A stretch of 64,000 nucleotides of DNA from Apostichopus japonicus (lineage: Eukaryota > Echinodermata > Holothuroidea > Aspidochirotida > Stichopodidae), in contig NC_092576.1 in the NCBI RefSeq assembly GCF_037975245.1, positions 22,817,611-22,881,610 on the forward strand. Direction: 5' to 3'. The stretch's first letter is position 1, and each line of letters starts with the position of its first letter. The position numbers and the translations under genes are program-made. The notes under the pieces were generated by a model. The model worked only from the letters and a program-made list of their open reading frames with translations, had not been told where the DNA came from and did no database searches. Below are positions 43,162 through 57,829 of this stretch, piece by piece.

Positions 43162-44285
43162 GGCTACTCTAAGTGCTCCCTATCTAAAAGGAACATACTT
43201 ATGTGAACAGTTCTTCAATGATGGACCACAGGACAGGGGCACATACTCAAAAACCACTGCAGTGGTAGTCCAAGATGTCTGCTTTGTTAATCATAAAATA
43301 TCTTTTGATACCTTCTTAAAAATAACAGTGACCATAATAATGTGAACATTTGGTGTAAGTATATACTGAGAATAAAAAGCTTTGAAGAGGTTCAATCCAA
43401 ATCATAATAACAAATGAGGAAAAAACCTGTCTTTATGTTGATGTGACAAGGACTTACAGAACCAAAATAATGGCAAGTTCTTCTCAATGTCAAGAAATAT
43501 TTAAAAACTTCTTGAATATGCAAATTCCTGTCATACCCATTAAACAATATTCAAAGAACACAATTGTTAGAGGAGATACTAGTTAGGCTTTTTGAAAATC
43601 TAAAACTTGAGCACATGCTTGAGTATAAAGTGCAAGAATGCCTTCACTCAAGATGTTTTCACTGAAAAAGATTATAAAAAGAGGGAGCACCAACCTAAAA
43701 ATTACTGAGTTTATAGATACATTCATTATCTATTACTATTGTTAAAACATTATGTTGCAAAGGTCCCTTTGTAAGAAAAGTAAACTGTGACCTTTGGGTG
43801 CATGCCCAAAGAAATTTCAATGATAAAAAATGTTGAAATTCATATCGAAAATATTTCCAGGTATGTTCTTTATAAAGTTGTATGAACTGGTCTTCTTAAC
43901 CCACCCCCTCCCACCCCCATCCACAAGACAAGGTTTTTTGGTGGGGTGGAAGTAGATCACTTTTGCATATTTTAGTGGAGCTATGTTATGTTTCTCAAAG
44001 AATTGCATAAAAAGTTCATGTTTTGGTCCCTACATTCACTCAAATGTCCAATGAATTCTAAAGCGATTCTAACACCTGACGTCACACAGTCACATTCTGG
44101 AGGCAAGGGTGTCAATGGAGCATCAATATAGACCGGGAGCCCATAGGGTTTGGTTAGCTGGGAAGGTAATCAATTGCCTTGTACATCACAATGTTCACAG
44201 TGCATTCCTGTATATGAAACCAGACGACTGGCAAACCGGCTGTGGTGGGTCACCTAAAAGCTAACCTAGATCAGCTTTCATGGTA
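43162..44285. other. No gene recognised
   Basis: Short frames only. A C-rich patch (CCACCCCCTCCCACCCCC) is near 43902-43920. Confidence 0.4.
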
Positions 44286-44289
44286 ACCA

Positions 44290-45985
44290 CATCAAAGTAA
44301 ATACAATGTGTCAGGTATGGCCCCATGAGCAACAAATGGCCATCGCCAGTAATTATTGGTGGTGGGGTAGCTTTGCCAGCCTCACGGATGACCTAGGTCA
44401 GCTCATGAGGTAACCACTTGAAACCTTTTGGAAAATGATGGTCAGGACTTCAGTTACAAGGGATGGGCATTTCCAGTCATTTTTATTGGTGGGTACCCCT
44501 GCCAGTAGACCCCCAAAATGCCCATCCCCTCATTGACCTAGGTGAGCTCATGAAGTAACCAGTTGAAAACTACTGGAAAATGATTAGCAGGACTCTATAT
44601 GTGAGGGATGGGCAATTCCAGTAATTTGTATTAGTAGGGTACCCCTGCAAGTAGACCCCCAAAATGCCAATCCCCCTCATTGACCTAGGTGTGCTCATGA
44701 TGTAACCAGTTGAAACCTACTGGAAATGATAGGTATCACTGCATATGTAAGGTTTGGGCATTTCCAGAAATTTCTATTAGTGGGATACACGTGCCAGTAG
44801 ACCCCCAAAAAGCCCATCCCCTCATTGACTTAGGTCAGCTCATGAAGTATCCAGTTAAAAACTACCAAAAAATAATTAGCAGGACTCTATATGTAAGGGA
44901 TGGGCAATTCCAGTAATTTATATTAGTGGGGTACCCCTGCCAGTAGACCCCCAAAAAACCCATCCCCTCATTGACCTAGGTCGGCTCATAAGGTAACCAG
45001 TTGATACCTACTGGAAAATGATAGGTATCACTCATATGTAAGGGATGGGCATTTCCAGAAATTTCTATTAGTGGGGTACCCCTGCAAGTAGACCCCCAAA
45101 ATGCCCATCCCCTCATTGACCTAGGTAAGCTCATGATGTAACCAGTTGAAACCTACTGGAAAATGATAGGTATCACTTCATATGTAAGGTGTGGGCATTT
45201 CCAGAATTTCTATGAGTGGGGTACCCCTGCCAGTAGACCCCCAAAATGCCAATCCCCTCATTGACCTAGGTCAGCTCATGAAGTATCCAGTTAAAAACTA
45301 CCGAAAAATAATTAGCAGGACTCTATATGTAAGGGATGGGCAATTCCAGTAATTTATATTAGTAGGGTACCCCTGGCAGTAGACCCCCAAAAAGCCCATC
45401 CCCTCATTGACCTAGGTCAGCTCATAAGGTAACCAGTTGATACCTACTGACAAATGATAGGTATCACTCATATGTAAGGTTTGGGCATTTCCAGAAATTT
45501 CTATTAGAGGGGTACAAGTGCCAGTAGACCCCCAAAAAGCCCATCCCCTCATTGACCTAGGTCTGCTCATGAAGTATCCAGTTAAAACCTACCGGAAAAT
45601 AATTGGCAGGACTCTATATGTAAGGGATGGATAATTCCAGTAATTTATATTAGTGGGGTACCCTTGCCAGTAGACCCCCAAAAAGCCAATCCCCTCATTG
45701 ACCTAGGTCGGCTCATAAGGTAACCAGTTGATACCTACTGACAAATGATAGGTATCACTCATATGTAAGGTTTGGGCATTTCCAGAAATTTCTATTAGAG
45801 GGGTACAAGTGCCAGTAGACCCCCAAAAAGCCCATCCCCTCATTGACCTAGGTCTGCTCATGAAGTATCCAGTTAAAAACTACCGGAAAATAATTGGCAG
45901 GACTCTATATGTAAGGGATGGGCAATTCCAGTAATTTATATTAGTTGGGTACCCCTGCCAGTAGACCCCCAAAATGCCCATCCCC
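44290..45985. repeat. Satellite array, about 145-bp monomers in alternating types
   Basis: About 11-12 monomers. The landmark CATTGACCTAGGT or a one-base variant recurs at 44531, 44678, 44822, 44969, 45114, 45259, 45415, 45550, 45696 and 45841, usually 144-147 bases apart. Two monomer types tend to alternate. One contains TTAGCAGGACTCTATATGTAAGGG, the other GATAGGTATCACTCATATGTAAGG, so the larger unit is about 290 bp. All share GGGTACCCCTGCCAGTAGACCCCC. No coding potential. Confidence 0.9.
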
Positions 45986-48900
45986 AATCATCTCCACCCA
46001 AACTACTTTTCACCCAAAATGTTATATCTATAATTATATATATACATGCAAGGCATACTTAAAGATAGGATATAACAAAGTTTTGTGTAGCTTCAGCACT
46101 TTCTGAAATATATTTTTAAATTCATATCAGAGTCAATACAATATTTGAATGTTTGTTAGCCAATATATTAATATTTATGGTATTAAATAATAATAAAAGT
46201 CCAAAACCAACATAAACTTTGCTTACAAAGTAATGACCTTCAGTACAATACAACATTTGTGTAATCAGGGCTCTTATATCGCTTACTGAAATATTCAACT
46301 TGTCTCAATTTTGCCAACCAACAATTCTCCAATTGTGCAGCATCAGCCAATACTGCAATCCTTATCATCCACAAAAGTATGTGACTTTGTGAGCTTCGGA
46401 ATTATCATCCTGGCATTTTTTAATATTAAAGGTATAATGTCATGAAATTCAAGGCAAAATGCAGTCAAGTGTTAGTTTAGTTTCTAATTATTGGTTCATA
46501 CATCAGCATCCTAAACACATGTGTTTGTTGTACCATTTATGTTGCATGATCATGTGCAGTGGAACAGGCATGATTGCACAGGAGAATACTTGTCAGCCTA
46601 CAGCTGGTTTACAAACACCACTTGTTAAACGCTCATACTGGCATTACTGTTATTGAAAGAAGATGCAATATGAACCACAGAAAATAATGCATATTTTTTT
46701 CATTAGATGCAGACATTGAAGAATTTCATTGATTTCCAATGCATATTTATATACTCTCTTCACAACATGTGAAAACAAAATTCTGTATGTATAATTTGTA
46801 AAGGTGTTGTAGAACTAGGTGTTTAGCATTAGCAGTACATCAGTTAGGAATGCATTATTATGGGCTCTGTTTTGGTGTCAACACAATAACAGACTAAAAC
46901 CTGCTAAATGTAGCACTTTATCATCAGGTTTCTAGTGCAATTATGTGGAAATGACAACCAGCTAAAAACTTGGGTTCTAAATTAAACTGCATAACTTTAC
47001 CTTTACTTACTTACCCTCAACCATGTACATGCCCCTATTCAGTATTGTGGGTAATGTCAAATTTAATACACATCAACCAGTCACTAGTCAACAACTTCAC
47101 ACATCAACTTCCAGTTGCAGTATTATTGTACTTTCCATAACCTCATTATTCTTTTTGAAATGAGCGCCAAATGCAATATGGGTTCATCTACTCAACCATC
47201 TTCTCACCAAGTACGAGAACAGTCTAACTGACATCAGATGCAAATGCAAATACTATACTGTACATATGAGATTAACTACTGGCAGTTGTAACACATATTT
47301 TAAGAGAAGTCAATTATAAACTACTTTGAAAATCTATCTGCTTTAGTAGAAGATTTCAATTCGGGCTTTTTGTTCAGTGTATAGTAAAGGTTTTGAAATT
47401 ATAAAAACAGAAAAATAGCATCAATTCAGTTTTAATATGCAATACATTTTTAAATTGAAGTAAAACATTATTTAAATTCAATACAACTCATCAAATTTGT
47501 AATATAAACCTGAATGCAAATTGGTATAAAAGGGAGTTCCAATGCCCTAATAATGAAGTTTTGTAGATAAAAGGCAATAAGGATCATTAACTTAATATGA
47601 TCAAATATGAAATATGACATTGTGTTTACAATTTAGCTGTATCTGGCTTATTTCTCTCTGGTGCAAACTGTTCATAAATTATTATTGAGATGATGCTGTC
47701 CCCATAAATGGAAAAGTGCAGGATATTGACATTTTATTAATTTGGAACAAGAATTTATAATGATGTGACATGGCTTAATACTCCTTAGCCAGGTACAGTA
47801 ACTCTTTTCTCTGCAATCACATGGTATTACAGGGCTTCAGGTTCAATTAACATACACTTAATTTGGAATACTAGTTTGTAGTATAGGTAAGTTCTTTTTC
47901 ATTTGCAAAAAGGGACATCTAGTCAGGGGTAGCATGATCTATGCAGGGATTGCTTGATTTGTAATTTGAAGTTGTAACAACATTCCATTTGTATGCTATT
48001 GAAAATGTACAACCTAAGCAAATCAAATATCATTTTGTGTTACTATTCTGTTTTAATAGGAGACCTGTTCAATCATGGCTGAACCAAATTGCTTAATAGT
48101 TTTCCAAAACTACAAAGAACATGAATAACGCTTATCAATTTGAAAAAAACAAATAATGTACATGAATACAGTGGTTCAGTTTCACCCTAATTACTTTGTG
48201 TTAGTGGTTGGTAATTTTGAATTGGTGTCGATAATATGACATACTTTTCCAGTTTTCCAAAAAAAATAGGAAGATCATCTCATTAATTTCTTCTCTCACT
48301 AATTGGCTGTTTTTCTGAGACTATAACTTTAAATCTTTGTAATATTTTACAGGATCAACACACAAGATTAAATTAATCTGCCAACACACTTAACATTCTT
48401 TTCTCTGCCAGCTTCTGGCATTTGCCAGATTCATTTATAATTTTTGTTTCACAATAAACCAGTTGTATGGGACATCTTCGCCCTGTGTCTTTAGGAAGTC
48501 ATTAATCTTTTTTTGATCTAGGTGCAAAAAGAAACATCAGCAAAGTATTAGCGACTTCTTAATATACAAATAAAAAAAAAATGGGAAAATCACCCCCTAA
48601 CATCCTAGTAAAAACACTGCACAACTCATGAATAATTGATGACATAATGTCCTTTCCCATATGATCAATTGTATATCATTATTCACATGAATATTTAACA
48701 GTTTAATTCAAGTAGTTTTCCACACTATACTTAATTTTTACATATGTTATCAGAAAAGACTCGTAGATGACCTCGTTCTTTAACATCATAGATGAGCCAC
48801 TACTTCATCGGCCATGTTAGGTAAGAAGCATTTGCAAAACGACATTTGACCTAATATTCATGTAAAATAGCTCAATTAAATATTATAACTAGGCTAACCA

Positions 48901-51900
48901 TTATGTTTCAATACATGCCAATAATTAATATCAACACAAATGTCCACAAATCATCTGATCATGCACATTTCAGGGTAACATAGGGATAATTTGACACATT
49001 TGTTTACCAGAATAATAACAACATGGGTGCTAAAATATCTGATTGTGACTCATCTGACAAATCTCTCTTGCAAGTTTCCTTCTGTAGTGAGGGTGAGAGA
49101 TTAAATTTTGAAAAGGAATGGGCTTGAGAAGTTAGCCTATGTTGGCAAAGGCTCTTACTATGTATATCCACCCCCCCCCCCCCCCAAAATGTGAAACACT
49201 GACCTGTTCTGTGAATTTTGACAGATTATTAGCAATATGAACTATACAGTGATGTCACTGAACCCCACATGGAATATTGTTGCTACTGAAAACTAGCTTA
49301 CTCTAAGATACAGATACATGCAGTAGTGAACAGTATTGTGCCTGGCTAACCATAATTATGATATGATTGTATACATATATAGCAGGCACAGTTGTCAACA
49401 AAGTTCTTGTTATTGAACTTTTTACTGTCTAGCTTGTGACTAATATGCCTAATATACATGATTACAAATTGAAACTCATGGTTTTAGTAAGTGGAATGCT
49501 GGAATGAATGATTAAAAGTAAATGGTCCATTCCATTAATTGAGGTTTCACTTACTGACATTTTATGTGCCATTTTATGTGCCATATAGTCTTCCATATTG
49601 TTATGCTTTTAAGCTTTATGGAAGACTTCCCTCCACTTTGTACTTTTGTGGCAAACAAATAAATAAATAAATAATTAACTAATACTAAAGTCAAACATGG
49701 ATCCACAATTGATTGAAGGTTTGATAAGACTTCCTGTGATTTAAGCAAATTTTTCTACCTTGCATCGTCTTTGAGGTTCCTGTGATGTATTTTCTTCTCA
49801 TGGTTCTTTTCCCATATGGTATACTTCCTTACTGTAAGAAATAATATCATATCACATCAAATAGTAGAAGGTACTCAGTACTAGTAAATCACAGTGAAAA
49901 CTTACAAAAAACACAAACTATTTTGAACTGACGTACAAGTGACCCTTGATACAATCTATACTCTCCTGCACTTCCATGAACATTTCAAGAGCCATTTGAT
50001 CAATCTGGTCAAAGATTTTGTAAAATGAGCAACATCATTGATCTCAACGTCTAATTTCTTTCATAAAACTTCCGATACAATAAACATGAACTTACTATAT
50101 ATAATCACATGGTGTAAAACAGTTCGTGTATTTATTTGGACACGAAAAAGCATAACACCAAAACTTCATACTCATTCCGTCATCTCGAAAAGTATGATCC
50201 AACCAATGACTACTATTGTCACTTATTTGTTGTTGTAAGATTAGAATGGTGAACATTTGATGCCATAACAAGATTTATTACTAGGTCAACAATATACGAC
50301 TATGCACAAAGTTCATACTTTATACTAATTGATATATCGTAGCCTTCAAGTAAAGTCAAGCCATTTGCAATATTGAAATATTACTACAAAACTGTAAAAT
50401 CGTAGTTATAAAAAATGCAATAGCCTACAGTAGGAGTATATCCCTGTACATTATTTGATGATTCCAGCTCTGTGTATTTATCATTATGAATCCTCAATGA
50501 TGGTAAGCACTCACTTATCTGAACATCCATCTTACGCCACGTTAGCCACCGTATTGGTTATCACCAAGAGAGTATTTCTAGAGCCAGATAATGAAAGCTG
50601 TAGCAATCACGGAAATAAAACCTCCTTTCGACCTTGAGACTAATAACAATCATGACACCAATTGCTGAAACTGTTCTTTCTGAGTTAAGTTGGTGATGAC
50701 GCCATCTATCTTCACACTCATTTGTCTTTCCAGTGACAGAGAGTACAAGCAGAGACGACGGGAGAATCCTTCTTGTGGTTGGCTACAGTAACCTGTGTAT
50801 GCCATGCATCCATCTACCATGATCCAAGCTACTGTAGAAATCAATGAAGAAACAATAATACAAAGTATGGGCTTAATTATTCTATGATATAAACATAGAC
50901 GGGGATATAATTACAATAACCTATTCTTCTTTATCTCTATGAGAGATAAGATTTGTTATGTAGCGGAAATCAGTGAAGAGAAACATATGTTAACAAGACT
51001 TGTTAGATTTGCTTGTAAATGTATCACTTACTGAATCAGACAATGCACTATGTCCACATAATTGTGGACATAAACCTGCATTTTACAAACTTGGTGGTAA
51101 TAAGTATAATTTGATTAAAATTTCAGTTTAGTTTTTACTAAAATAGTGGGAACCAAAAACGAAGTAAATGTTGAAAGGAATGTAATAAATAATAAAATAT
51201 ATGTAACTCCTTTAAGAAGAAAATCATTTTTTTTCATAAACGGAAAGTTCCATAGGTTTTCTATATTGCTTTAAAACATAATTTGGAGTATTTAATATAC
51301 AAGAAAATTGACTCGGGAAAACTGACTGGTACATTATAAGTAATGAAAACGAGCAAAGACATTTACGGCTAGAACGGATTCTATATTACTTTAATTAACG
51401 GAGTGTATGTTAAGCGATACCTCTTTACTCCCTCTCTTTAAGTCATGCATAGTATGTCCAAAAGTATTAATCTAGTTAAAGACATCACTTTAATCCACCC
51501 ATTATATGTTTAACGATATTTCTTTAATACTTTAATTTATTTACTACTACTAGATCCTGTTAAGCCACAAACTGGATATTTGCAAATATGTATTAACTGT
51601 ATTGCCTTATGTAACTTCTCGGTATATTGACAACAAATGATTTGTAGCTTTTTATTAGAATCTTATGTCATAAAAGAATATCAGTAGAACATGTTCATCG
51701 AATGACTCTGAACTACTTTAGTTATCATACTATACATTAAGTTGAGTAGAAAGTTTGATTCATTCCTAACAAGCCAGATGAGATTATTGATCATGTTAGT
51801 CCAGTCAATATATCGCTGTAATGTTAATGTGTTACTCGTCATTCTACATTTACTAAATCCCATTGAAACCTGCTGACAATATTTTTTCATTACATGGTAA

Positions 51901-53490
51901 GTTTTATCCAGGTTTGTCCGAACATTTGTTCAATGACTAACATTGTGCATTAATGATGTTTCCATCTCATTTGCACAACAAGTCTCAAATTAGTTTTGGA
52001 AACTTGTTCGTATTATTATATTTGGGGGGAGGGGGGTTGTGAAGAGGTAGGAAGGCCATTGGGGTAAGACATCAAGAGGATGTCAGTAACTGACAAAATA
52101 TCACTGGCTTAATTTAACATAGGTCATTATAACACCCCCAATCAATTTATTACGCTCAATTTTTAAAGTTATATGTTTTAAATATGATATATTATATTAA
52201 TTTTGTGTTCTTATGGTTCTATTTCATACTGAACCTACTTATATACGCGATGAATGATGACATGTGTAAGCACAATATTGTACGTCGCTAATTGAGCCTC
52301 GACTAATATTCTTCGCTGATTATCAATTTTCGTTAGTCTGTCTCACTGCATTTAGTTATGCTTATATATTACCCGTGTTTAACGTTCCATATTCTGTAAT
52401 CCAGTTGACCCTCTCCTTTGTCGTACAGTTATATACGTCACGCATTTATGCAACTTATCTACTAATAGTAAAAATCACCGGATGCCTTCTCTTCCAGTAG
52501 CTAAAATCTCCAATATAAACTACTTGGTGAATAGGAATAGAATAATGCACCATTAACACTTTGAGATTTCTGTGCGGATAAAGATGGTCCAATAGATATA
52601 GATGAGGGCAGCAGAAAATCACCTAGACTGGAATCACAAAAACAAAGAATCATAAAATGGAGTATAACATTTCAGCTAATAATAACAATTATAAAAAAAT
52701 TTCAATAAAAAGAGAAGCAAGATCAGAATTGTATGGTAGAATAAAACAAATAAATGAATAACCGCTCAATTTTGAGAACGATGATCACACACAATACGGA
52801 AATCTCAACAGGTCAGTTCTACTATTAATGATGTGTAAAGGCAAAGTTTATATTTTCAATTCCCTTGAAAAAGACCAAAGACAAAGCTTCCATTAGTTGT
52901 AAATTAAGTAATATATTATTGTTCAATTAACATCTTTGCTTTAAAAGGTTGCAGATTGTGTTCAGCTGCTATGATCCCTTTAATTCTGGAGTACTAACAT
53001 TATGAATATACCAATTTAATGATTGAGGTTATTAACAATGGAACTTCCACAAAAGAAGCTTTCATCGAAATCAACGGAAACGCTTTAAATCGCTGTCGTC
53101 GATCGTAAACGAACATGGATGTAATTTTTCGTGGATAGAGATTTGTTCTAATATATGTGTGGACGCTCGGGGTATCAGGCGACCCGAGTTCTCTGGTAAC
53201 TTGACCTCGTCACTTCCGCATATTGGCATATTGTTTTTGGTTGTAAACATTCATCGTGACCTTTTCGTGATTTCTGTCGCTCCTCATTGATCAAACGTGG
53301 ACGCTGTTAGTGTTCAGCCTGCTTACTTCTTCAGGAAAAACATCGATCTTATCCTCCTTGCGTTCTCAAATGTGAACGAGGCCCATATGACGTAATCGAT
53401 GACCTTATCGTCTAAGAAAATAACATTGATTTGTTTTACTTAATCCGCTGATATTGGCAATGACTCTCCTTTGTTTAAATCCAAGTTCGA
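45986..53490. other. No gene recognised (7.5 kb)
   Basis: AT-rich sequence with only short frames (the longest about 70 codons), a C14 run near 49170 and an AAAT/AATA run near 49659. I found no exon, RNA gene or element with clear ends. Diverged elements could be hidden here. Confidence 0.4.
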
Positions 53491-53498
53491 TAGAAAAT

Positions 53499-53516
53499 AT
53501 GGCGACAAATCCTCCT
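53499..53516 (+). CDS. Possible first coding exon of an unidentified gene
   Basis: ATGGCGACAAATCCTCCT is followed directly by a strong donor gtaagt. A stretch of raised CpG content (about 53090-53420) lies upstream and could be a promoter. Encodes only MATNPP. I could not connect it to a second exon. Confidence 0.22.
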
Positions 53517-54951
53517 GTAAGTGATAGCTAATCACCAATGAGTTTCTATACAACACCGAAATAAACATCACGTCTTCGTGACACATTGCAATAAGAACAT
53601 TATTTCTGAACGTGGTTTTATTTCAGGGACACCACTTCCCTCCTCCACTTTAACAATTTTAGGGTCAGTCGAAATGATTAACGTCCTCATCCACACATCT
53701 GTGGGGGAGGAGAAGAGGGAGGGGGAAAGGGGTAGTGGGAGGGAGGGGAAGGATGACGGTGCGGCAAACTTCAAGATAACATCAAACGCACTTGCTAAAT
53801 GAGTCTTCTGTGCATTTTGTACCACAATTTGGATTTTTCAACTATTTTTCGAAAAAAGACACTTTTTAACTCCTTGCTTTGTTTTCTTTTTGTTTACTTT
53901 TGCAACAAAACGGCCCATTCTGGTTTAATTCTTCTTCATTTCTCAACAAAGGGATACTTTTTTGTTTGGAAAATAACATAAATAAAATAAAACACTTTTC
54001 ATAGGGGATTATTTTTCTTCAAAAGTCATATATGGAGTGCACGAGACCCATCCCCTCCTCTCCCCATCAAGGCCCCCAATCCCAGCCTAAAATCTCCATC
54101 TCTCTTGCTAAGCATGAAAAGTCATGCAGGTTAGCAAAAGCAGACCTATATCAAGAATAAAGTAGACAAGTAAATAAGTTTTCAGGGCGGAAGAGTAAAC
54201 AAAACTAGAGAACTAGTTTCAGCCAAAGGAAGGGGAAAGCTGACTCCTTTGGGAAGGAGGCTGCCCGGCAGTGGCAATACCACTTTTTTCAGGATTTCAT
54301 CGAAGGGGGGAAAGGCGAGTATGTAGGTAAGAGTGGGTGCAGGAGCGAATATTTGAAACTTTCACCTCATCCCTCCTTCCTCTCCTCCCTCTTCGCCGTC
54401 ACCACCACATTATGTTTATCATAACCGAAGATTACTTAAATGATATATTAGTAAAAACTCTACCGTAGTTTTGTTGTAATGGCTATGTTGCCTTTTTGAC
54501 CAAATTAAACTTTGTAATTTATTCATTTTCCATTTTACTGTCATTCCCATGTGAAAACCAATGGTACACATATGTGTTTTAATATACAGAGCTTATAAAC
54601 TTTCGGTGGAAACAAATCCAAATGGAATTATTGTTTATTAGTACTACACAATAACAAACACACACACACGTCACATTGACATGGTATTAAAGGAAAAATC
54701 AACCCAAGGGTTTCCAGTGAACTCAGAGTAAAGACTTATAATCTTACACTCTGTGAAATAACAAGTCAACACAATAATCCCCGGAATTTACAGTGATTTT
54801 CTAATGAAAAACTATAATTATTTTTGGGTATGAATTAAGACATATTGAAAGTATGTTACATTACTTTATATTACTAATTTGCAATCTTCACTGTTTGGGA
54901 ATGAAGACAATATTACCTACCAACCAGGATTTCAACACAGGATTTCCTTCT

Positions 54952-55427
54952 TTAAGGTGGCATACTCCTATTAGCGTCTATATCGGCGGCAAATGTTCTC
55001 CTTCAGGAAAAGTGCCAATTAGGAGCAGGAGAACAACTTTTTTGCTATGTTATCAATTAGGATGAGCTTTTTTTGTGGCGTGGATGTTAAAGAGCATGAA
55101 CGGAAGCACGTGTGGTTAAAAATTTGGGTAAAATTGAGGCAATTTTAGACCAGTTTAGCCCTCTCAGGAGCAGCGGACGAAGATTGTTTACGGCCGAGTA
55201 AAGAGGTTTGTTTACAAGTGACGAAAAGTTCCGGCAAAAAAGTAGCAAAAAATTTTCACGGTCATGGTACAGAAAATTGATGGTGCCATGAAAGGCCAAC
55301 TTATCAGCTATCCAGTGATGGGTAGCGCTTAGCAAGTGTAAACTTCTATCTAGGCTTAGAGAAGGCATTACTTTTGTGATTTAGTGTGTAAGTCAATGGG
55401 AATTTTAATGGGCGTATGCTACCTTAA
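54952..55427. mobile_element. TTAA-ended MITE, 476 bp
   Basis: Left end TTAAGGTGGCATACTCCTATTA and right end, read inward on the minus strand, TTAAGGTAGCATACGCCCATTA match at 19 of 22 bases. TTAA at both ends suggests a TTAA target duplication, as in piggyBac-type elements. The 93-codon minus-strand frame (55368-55087) lies inside it and is probably not a gene. Confidence 0.6.
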
Positions 55428-55701
55428 GTAGAAGAGATGGCGCTAGTTAGTTAAAAGTTTCCTAAATATGTTACATATTAAGATGGTAATCGTAAGCTTC
55501 CATATGTACATTTTTATCTCAATACATTACACGTATTAAGATATTGTAACAGTAAGTGGGACTCTCTCTTCTCTTAAAAAAGTTTCAGCGTCTTCACACA
55601 ACGTTCTTCTTCTCTGGAATTTCCAGAGCAAGCATATATCATATAGGCAAACAAAAGTTACTATATTTTATTCGAGAATTTTATCTAATCAAATGACTTT
55701 T

Positions 55702-56058
55702 TCACCGATTTATGTCCAAATCGGGCTGAAACACAGTTGTGTCAGGCCTTTTTTGCACACGCTCCGAAACTTGTGTTATTTCGCAATCATTAAACACTTG
55801 GCAAAAGCAGTGAAATGCATTGTGGGAGCTTAGCCCATCACTATATTTTAGTACACTGCAGCTTGGATATCGTCTGAAAATCCGTTTTAATACATATTCA
55901 TACAGCAGCAATCGAATTGCTTCAAGCAAAACTTTGAAGAAAAGAAGTTGGATATTCATTAAATATCTGTTTGCGACGATGTCGGACTCACAATGTGGAT
56001 GAAAGTTCTTCGCCTCGGCTTGAAAAATCAAAACGAAACGTAAGTAAAAACCTTTCAT
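55702..56058 (-). CDS. Unassigned 118-codon ORF
   Basis: An ATG-initiated minus-strand frame ending at TGA. An acceptor-like TTTTTCAAG occurs at about codon 13. The sequence has hydrophobic stretches (LLFFKVLLEAIRLLLYEYVL) and a Cys-containing tail (FHCFCQVFNDCEI). I recognise no family. It may be part of a decayed element or a real exon. Confidence 0.25.
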   Translation of the reverse strand: MKGFYLRFVLIFQAEAKNFHPHCESDIVANRYLMNIQLLFFKVLLEAIRLLLYEYVLKRIFRRYPSCSVLKYSDGLSSHNAFHCFCQVFNDCEITQVSERVQKRPDTTVFQPDLDINR

Positions 56059-57037
56059 CTTTCGAATTGAACATTTTTCGTTTTCAAAAAGGTACCACCT
56101 CCATCGTCCGGGTCGATGGTATAAAACAAGTTAAACAATGATTTGAGGCTAAATTCGGAGTTGTTCCAGCATTCTGGGTTGAATTAAAGTGACATTTTTA
56201 AGGTTGCTCTTATTCACCGGCATCAACGTATCCTATCATGGTTAATTGCATATGTACATAGTGTGTAGCCTAGGGTTATAGTTTTAAATATTCTATAGTG
56301 CAGTGTATATATTCATATTACGGGACCGTGTGTTTATGAATTATGATGTTAGCTTTCAAGACATTGTTTACGAATACAATGTCGTTGCCTTGAATTTTGG
56401 AGAACTTAAGCAGTTCAAAGTAGGGTAGTGCTAGTACAACTACACAATACTAAGCCTATGCTGGTATTATTAGTTTACTACTGACTTCTGCCACTGGTGG
56501 TTGTCAGCACTGGCAATACCTTCATGCCCAGTACATATAATAGTACTTGAAAACTAAATAAGCTTATATTAAAAAAAAAGGTACTGCCTTGGTCAGCTCT
56601 GGTTAATACTAAGTAGTTTTACCCTTGTGTGATTTTATCCGCTATACCTAGATACATGCTAATTCTGGATAAAGTCACTGTAGGCTACATTACAGGTTGT
56701 TCGATTCAGTGACAAGTGAACATTGGTTCTCTACTTTGTCCAAAGGATAAGGCAAAGAGTAAGTGTGCACTCAATTTTCGTACAGTGTTTGCAACGCATT
56801 TTGGTAGTATTCTTTTGTGTGTGAATTCATATTGCAGTTTATTCGCCCTGTAATGCTGTATGTTTCTGTTATTTTCAGAAAGAATATGCATTTACAAGTT
56901 CCACTACAATGTGTTATGTAATATGGGCTTGTTGCATTTAAAAGCAATGTGAAGTCATTCGTCATGTGACTTTATATATTGTCTCCTATTATCCAACGTT
57001 CTGTTAACATTTATATTTTGTTTTCTTTCATTTTCAG

Positions 57038-57185
57038 GACTATTTTCTGCATCTGCGGGTTGGATTCTACCATGTGGGCACTTGGGATATAGTAACTTTT
57101 TGGACTTCTTAATTTAATTCAGTACTTTTCACGCCATTCCATTCATTGCCTTGATTAAATAAACTTTGATAATCTTTGAAAAAAC
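57038..57185 (+). other. Possible 3' terminal exon with poly(A) signal
   Basis: A strong acceptor (ttttctttcattttcag) is followed by a short open stretch and AATAAA at 57158-57163. It could be the end of a plus-strand transcript from the 53-57 kb region. No coding exons could be linked to it. Confidence 0.25.
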
Positions 57186-57829
57186 AAATTCCTGTTATAT
57201 TCTTTTGTTCTAAATCGCACATTCATATTCACCAGTGTTAAGAAAAATTAACAAGAAGTTCCTACATAAGATGTACATTTCACGTTTTCAAAAATACTTT
57301 TCAATTCATCACGAAGATAAGGTGATTGATGTCTAGGAACCTGATACATCATAAACTATATGACCAAAGAGTTCAACAGAGACTGACCCAAGATGAAGAT
57401 ACCACATAAAAAACAAGTTCTTAAATATTCTATGACATTACTAAACCTTGCAACGCCGTTCTCTCTACAAACAGGCAATGAGCGCTAAAGGCAACACTCG
57501 CAGGATGAAGTGTAACCTGCAGAGACTATTCGTGGCAAAGTAGCGTAAATGCAAGTTCTCTATTTGTTGTACCGTGATTGATATTGATAATTGTAGAGAC
57601 AGAGCAAAGATATGAAATTAGGAATCGAAATTAGAACTTCCAGTACTAAGATACTGCGTCATTGATGCTTTGTTTAGAGTAGCGCCTCTACTCGCAGAGA
57701 GTTGTGATCCTCCAGCCATAGGCAAGGATTCACGCAAGCCACCTAGGACGCTTCTTGTCGACCTCTGAGCAACCAACCCTTCTTGCACCCGCCCGGGTTT
57801 GTTTACGACAACAATATATTCAATAAAAG

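Noticed and set aside
55087-55368. 93-codon minus-strand ORF
   Set aside because: It lies wholly inside the TTAA-ended MITE and has no motif.
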